Below, one piece after another: positions 5,016 to 5,519 of a stretch of 5,519 bases of DNA; the first letter of the stretch is position 1, and every line of letters starts with the position of its first letter. The position numbers and the translations under genes are program-made. The notes beneath the pieces are model-generated. The model saw only the letters and a program-made list of their open reading frames with translations, was not told the origin of the DNA and searched no databases. The DNA is from Synergistaceae bacterium UBA4088 (GTDB lineage Bacteria > Synergistota > Synergistia > Synergistales > Thermovirgaceae): NCBI GenBank assembly GCA_002382605.1, contig DFYG01000035.1, forward strand, positions 1 through 5,519. The letters are read 5' to 3'.

Positions 5016-5234
5016 ATGGCCGATGTCCTTGATGGTGTCGAGATCGAGCTTCCCTGCGAAAACTGTGGCCGCGTAACGAAGAAAACAATCGGATGGATAA
5101 AGCGTAACGCGCAGTACACCTGCACGTGTGGAACTCTTGTCCGTCTCGATGCGGACCAGTTCAGAAGGGAAATAGGGAAGGTCGATCGGAGTTTTGCAGA
5201 TTTTCAGAGCGCATTGAAGAAGTTTAATAAATGA
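5016..5234 (+). CDS. Small zinc-ribbon protein
   Basis: This 72-residue protein is transcribed away from the operon. The start is set by a near-perfect Shine-Dalgarno AAGGAGGT (5003-5010) five bases before the ATG. Residues 14-38 form a zinc-ribbon-like site: C14-x2-C17, then KKTIGWIKRN, then C36-x-C38. The usual second knuckle in such ribbons is CxxC, so this one is a residue short. The C-terminus (about 45-72) is a charged helix (DQFRREIGKVDRSFADFQSALKKF). Small ribbons of this layout (ribbon then helix) occur widely as hypothetical proteins in bacteria and mobile elements, with no assigned role that I know of. Being divergent to the CII-like gene and sharing its control region, it may be co-regulated with the operon. 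Nucleic-acid or protein binding is inferred from the fold only. Confidence 0.85.
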   Translation: MADVLDGVEIELPCENCGRVTKKTIGWIKRNAQYTCTCGTLVRLDADQFRREIGKVDRSFADFQSALKKFNK

Positions 5235-5324
5235 CCTAAGAGGGCCGCTATCGGGGATTATTTTCAAGGTCACGGTTTCGGAAGGGCTCATGAGAGACTC
5301 CCTTGGAGATACGCTTGATAAGGA

Positions 5325-5385
5325 AAGGCAAGGGGTTTCCTGGAAGGGTTTTTGAACACGCTCGTGAGCGCGGCCCCCTTGCCTT
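5325..5385. repeat. 11-bp perfect inverted repeat with nested hairpins
   Basis: AAGGCAAGGGG (5325-5335) is the exact reverse complement of CCCCTTGCCTT (5375-5385), with 39 bases between. Inside lie TTCC-T-GGAA (5337-5345) and CGCTC-GT-GAGCG (5359-5370), so the whole could fold as a branched structure. An upstream CCCTTG (5300-5305) could pair instead with CAAGGG (5329-5334), giving two mutually exclusive folds. No U run follows on the plus strand; on the minus strand the stem is followed by TTCCTTAT. Confidence 0.55.
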
Positions 5386-5418
5386 GTGTGCGTAATGATA
5401 TGAAGCTAAATTCGATAT

Positions 5419-5465
5419 TTCCAACTATTCCAGTGATCCCTTCCATTGGAAACAATGGTATTCCA
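5419..5465. repeat. Cluster of TTCCA/TGGAA boxes
   Basis: TTCCA occurs at 5419-5423, 5428-5432, 5441-5445 and 5461-5465, and TGGAA at 5447-5451. Two of them make the palindrome TTCCA-T-TGGAA (5441-5451), which overlaps the hairpin CCATTG-GAAA-CAATGG (5443-5458). A 9-bp direct repeat TATTCCAGT recurs at 5426-5434 and 5459-5467, exactly 33 bases apart, about three helical turns. This looks like an operator or iteron cluster. Confidence 0.4.
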
Positions 5466-5484
5466 GTATGCTGACATTTGTCAA
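5455..5484 (-). promoter_or_regulatory. Candidate leftward promoter
   Basis: On the minus strand, TTGACA (5484-5479, perfect) is followed after 18 bases by TACCAT (5460-5455, four of six). A start near 5448 would give a transcript that crosses the 5325-5385 inverted repeat and runs antisense to the zinc-ribbon gene, or reads into the operon. The -10 match is weak. Confidence 0.3.
5472..5483. repeat. TGACA-TT-TGTCA palindrome
   Basis: This is a perfect 5-bp inverted repeat with a 2-base centre. The same pentamer TGACA forms both -35-like boxes at 4919-4923 and 4939-4943, so it may be a shared operator half-site or just the recurrence of a -35 motif. Confidence 0.3.
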
Positions 5485-5493
5485 GATAAATTT

Positions 5494-5515
5494 AACTGGA
5501 GTTTCCCCAGTTTTT
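5494..5515 (+). terminator. Hairpin followed by a T run, possible weak terminator
   Basis: AACTGG (5494-5499) pairs perfectly with CCAGTT (5507-5512) across a 7-nt loop, and five T residues span 5511-5515. The stem is short and only half GC, so it would be a weak intrinsic terminator for plus-strand transcription, possibly of the zinc-ribbon transcript about 260 bases upstream. It may equally be part of the repeat cluster. Confidence 0.25.
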
Positions 5516-5519
5516 CCCT

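Larger units (their letters stand above)
5235..5519. other. Structured region without a convincing gene
   Basis: No reading frame here shows a recognisable domain. The only small frame with a plausible start is 5290-5355 on the plus strand (21 codons, MRDSLGDTLDKERQGVSWKG to TGA), preceded by GGAAGGG, and I treat it only as a possible leader peptide. The stretch holds a nested inverted repeat (5325-5385), TTCCA/TGGAA boxes (5419-5465), a TGACA palindrome (5472-5483), a leftward candidate promoter (5484-5455) and a hairpin plus T run (5494-5515). The last 120 bases are visibly more AT-rich than the coding part. It reads as a control or origin-like region. Confidence 0.5.

Noticed and set aside
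5010..5291. A 93-codon minus-strand frame with AAGGGAG upstream of its ATG and a candidate leftward promoter further upstream
   Set aside because: It lies almost wholly opposite the zinc-ribbon gene, which has a better ribosome binding site and a recognisable cysteine motif. Its own product shows no domain.
1..5519. CRISPR array, tRNA, rRNA or insertion sequence
   Set aside because: I saw no regularly spaced long direct repeats, no tRNA-like cloverleaf and no transposase motifs in the window.

Overview
This window looks like the replication/partition and control block of an accessory element, such as a prophage, phage-plasmid or integrative element. Six complete genes and the start of a seventh lie on the minus strand as one tightly packed operon. 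In transcription order these are: a CII-family (Phage_CP76-like) regulator, a small single-pass membrane protein, a DNA polymerase III beta sliding clamp (dnaN), a small unknown protein, a large ParB-family protein with two cysteine modules, a zinc-ribbon protein with a possible ribbon-helix-helix tail, and a gene cut by the left window edge. Every junction overlaps by 4 to 10 nt or is separated by one base, so translational coupling is likely throughout. I did not recognise an integrase, a structural phage gene, a tRNA, an IS or a CRISPR array.

The host cannot be named from this sequence. The moderately GC-rich coding DNA, strong AGGAGG-type ribosome binding sites and the CII/CP76-type regulator fit a Gram-negative, proteobacterial-like host. 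A deltaproteobacterial (Desulfobacterota-type) source is my best but weak guess.

Layout: 1-4848 is the minus-strand operon. Positions 4849-5015 form a divergent control region with overlapping candidate promoters for the operon and for a plus-strand gene. Positions 5016-5234 encode a 72-residue zinc-ribbon protein on the plus strand. Positions 5235-5519 have no convincing gene but are rich in structure: an 11-bp perfect inverted repeat with nested hairpins, a cluster of TTCCA/TGGAA boxes, a TGACA palindrome, and a hairpin followed by a T run at the far right.

A working model, which is inference: the CII-like protein controls the divergent region. The operon supplies its own sliding clamp and a ParB-type CTP-dependent DNA clamp for replication and segregation. 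GC-rich RNA hairpins just upstream of the dnaN and parB ribosome binding sites may set their output. The structured right-hand region may be an operator, an origin-like site or an attenuator for genes beyond the window.
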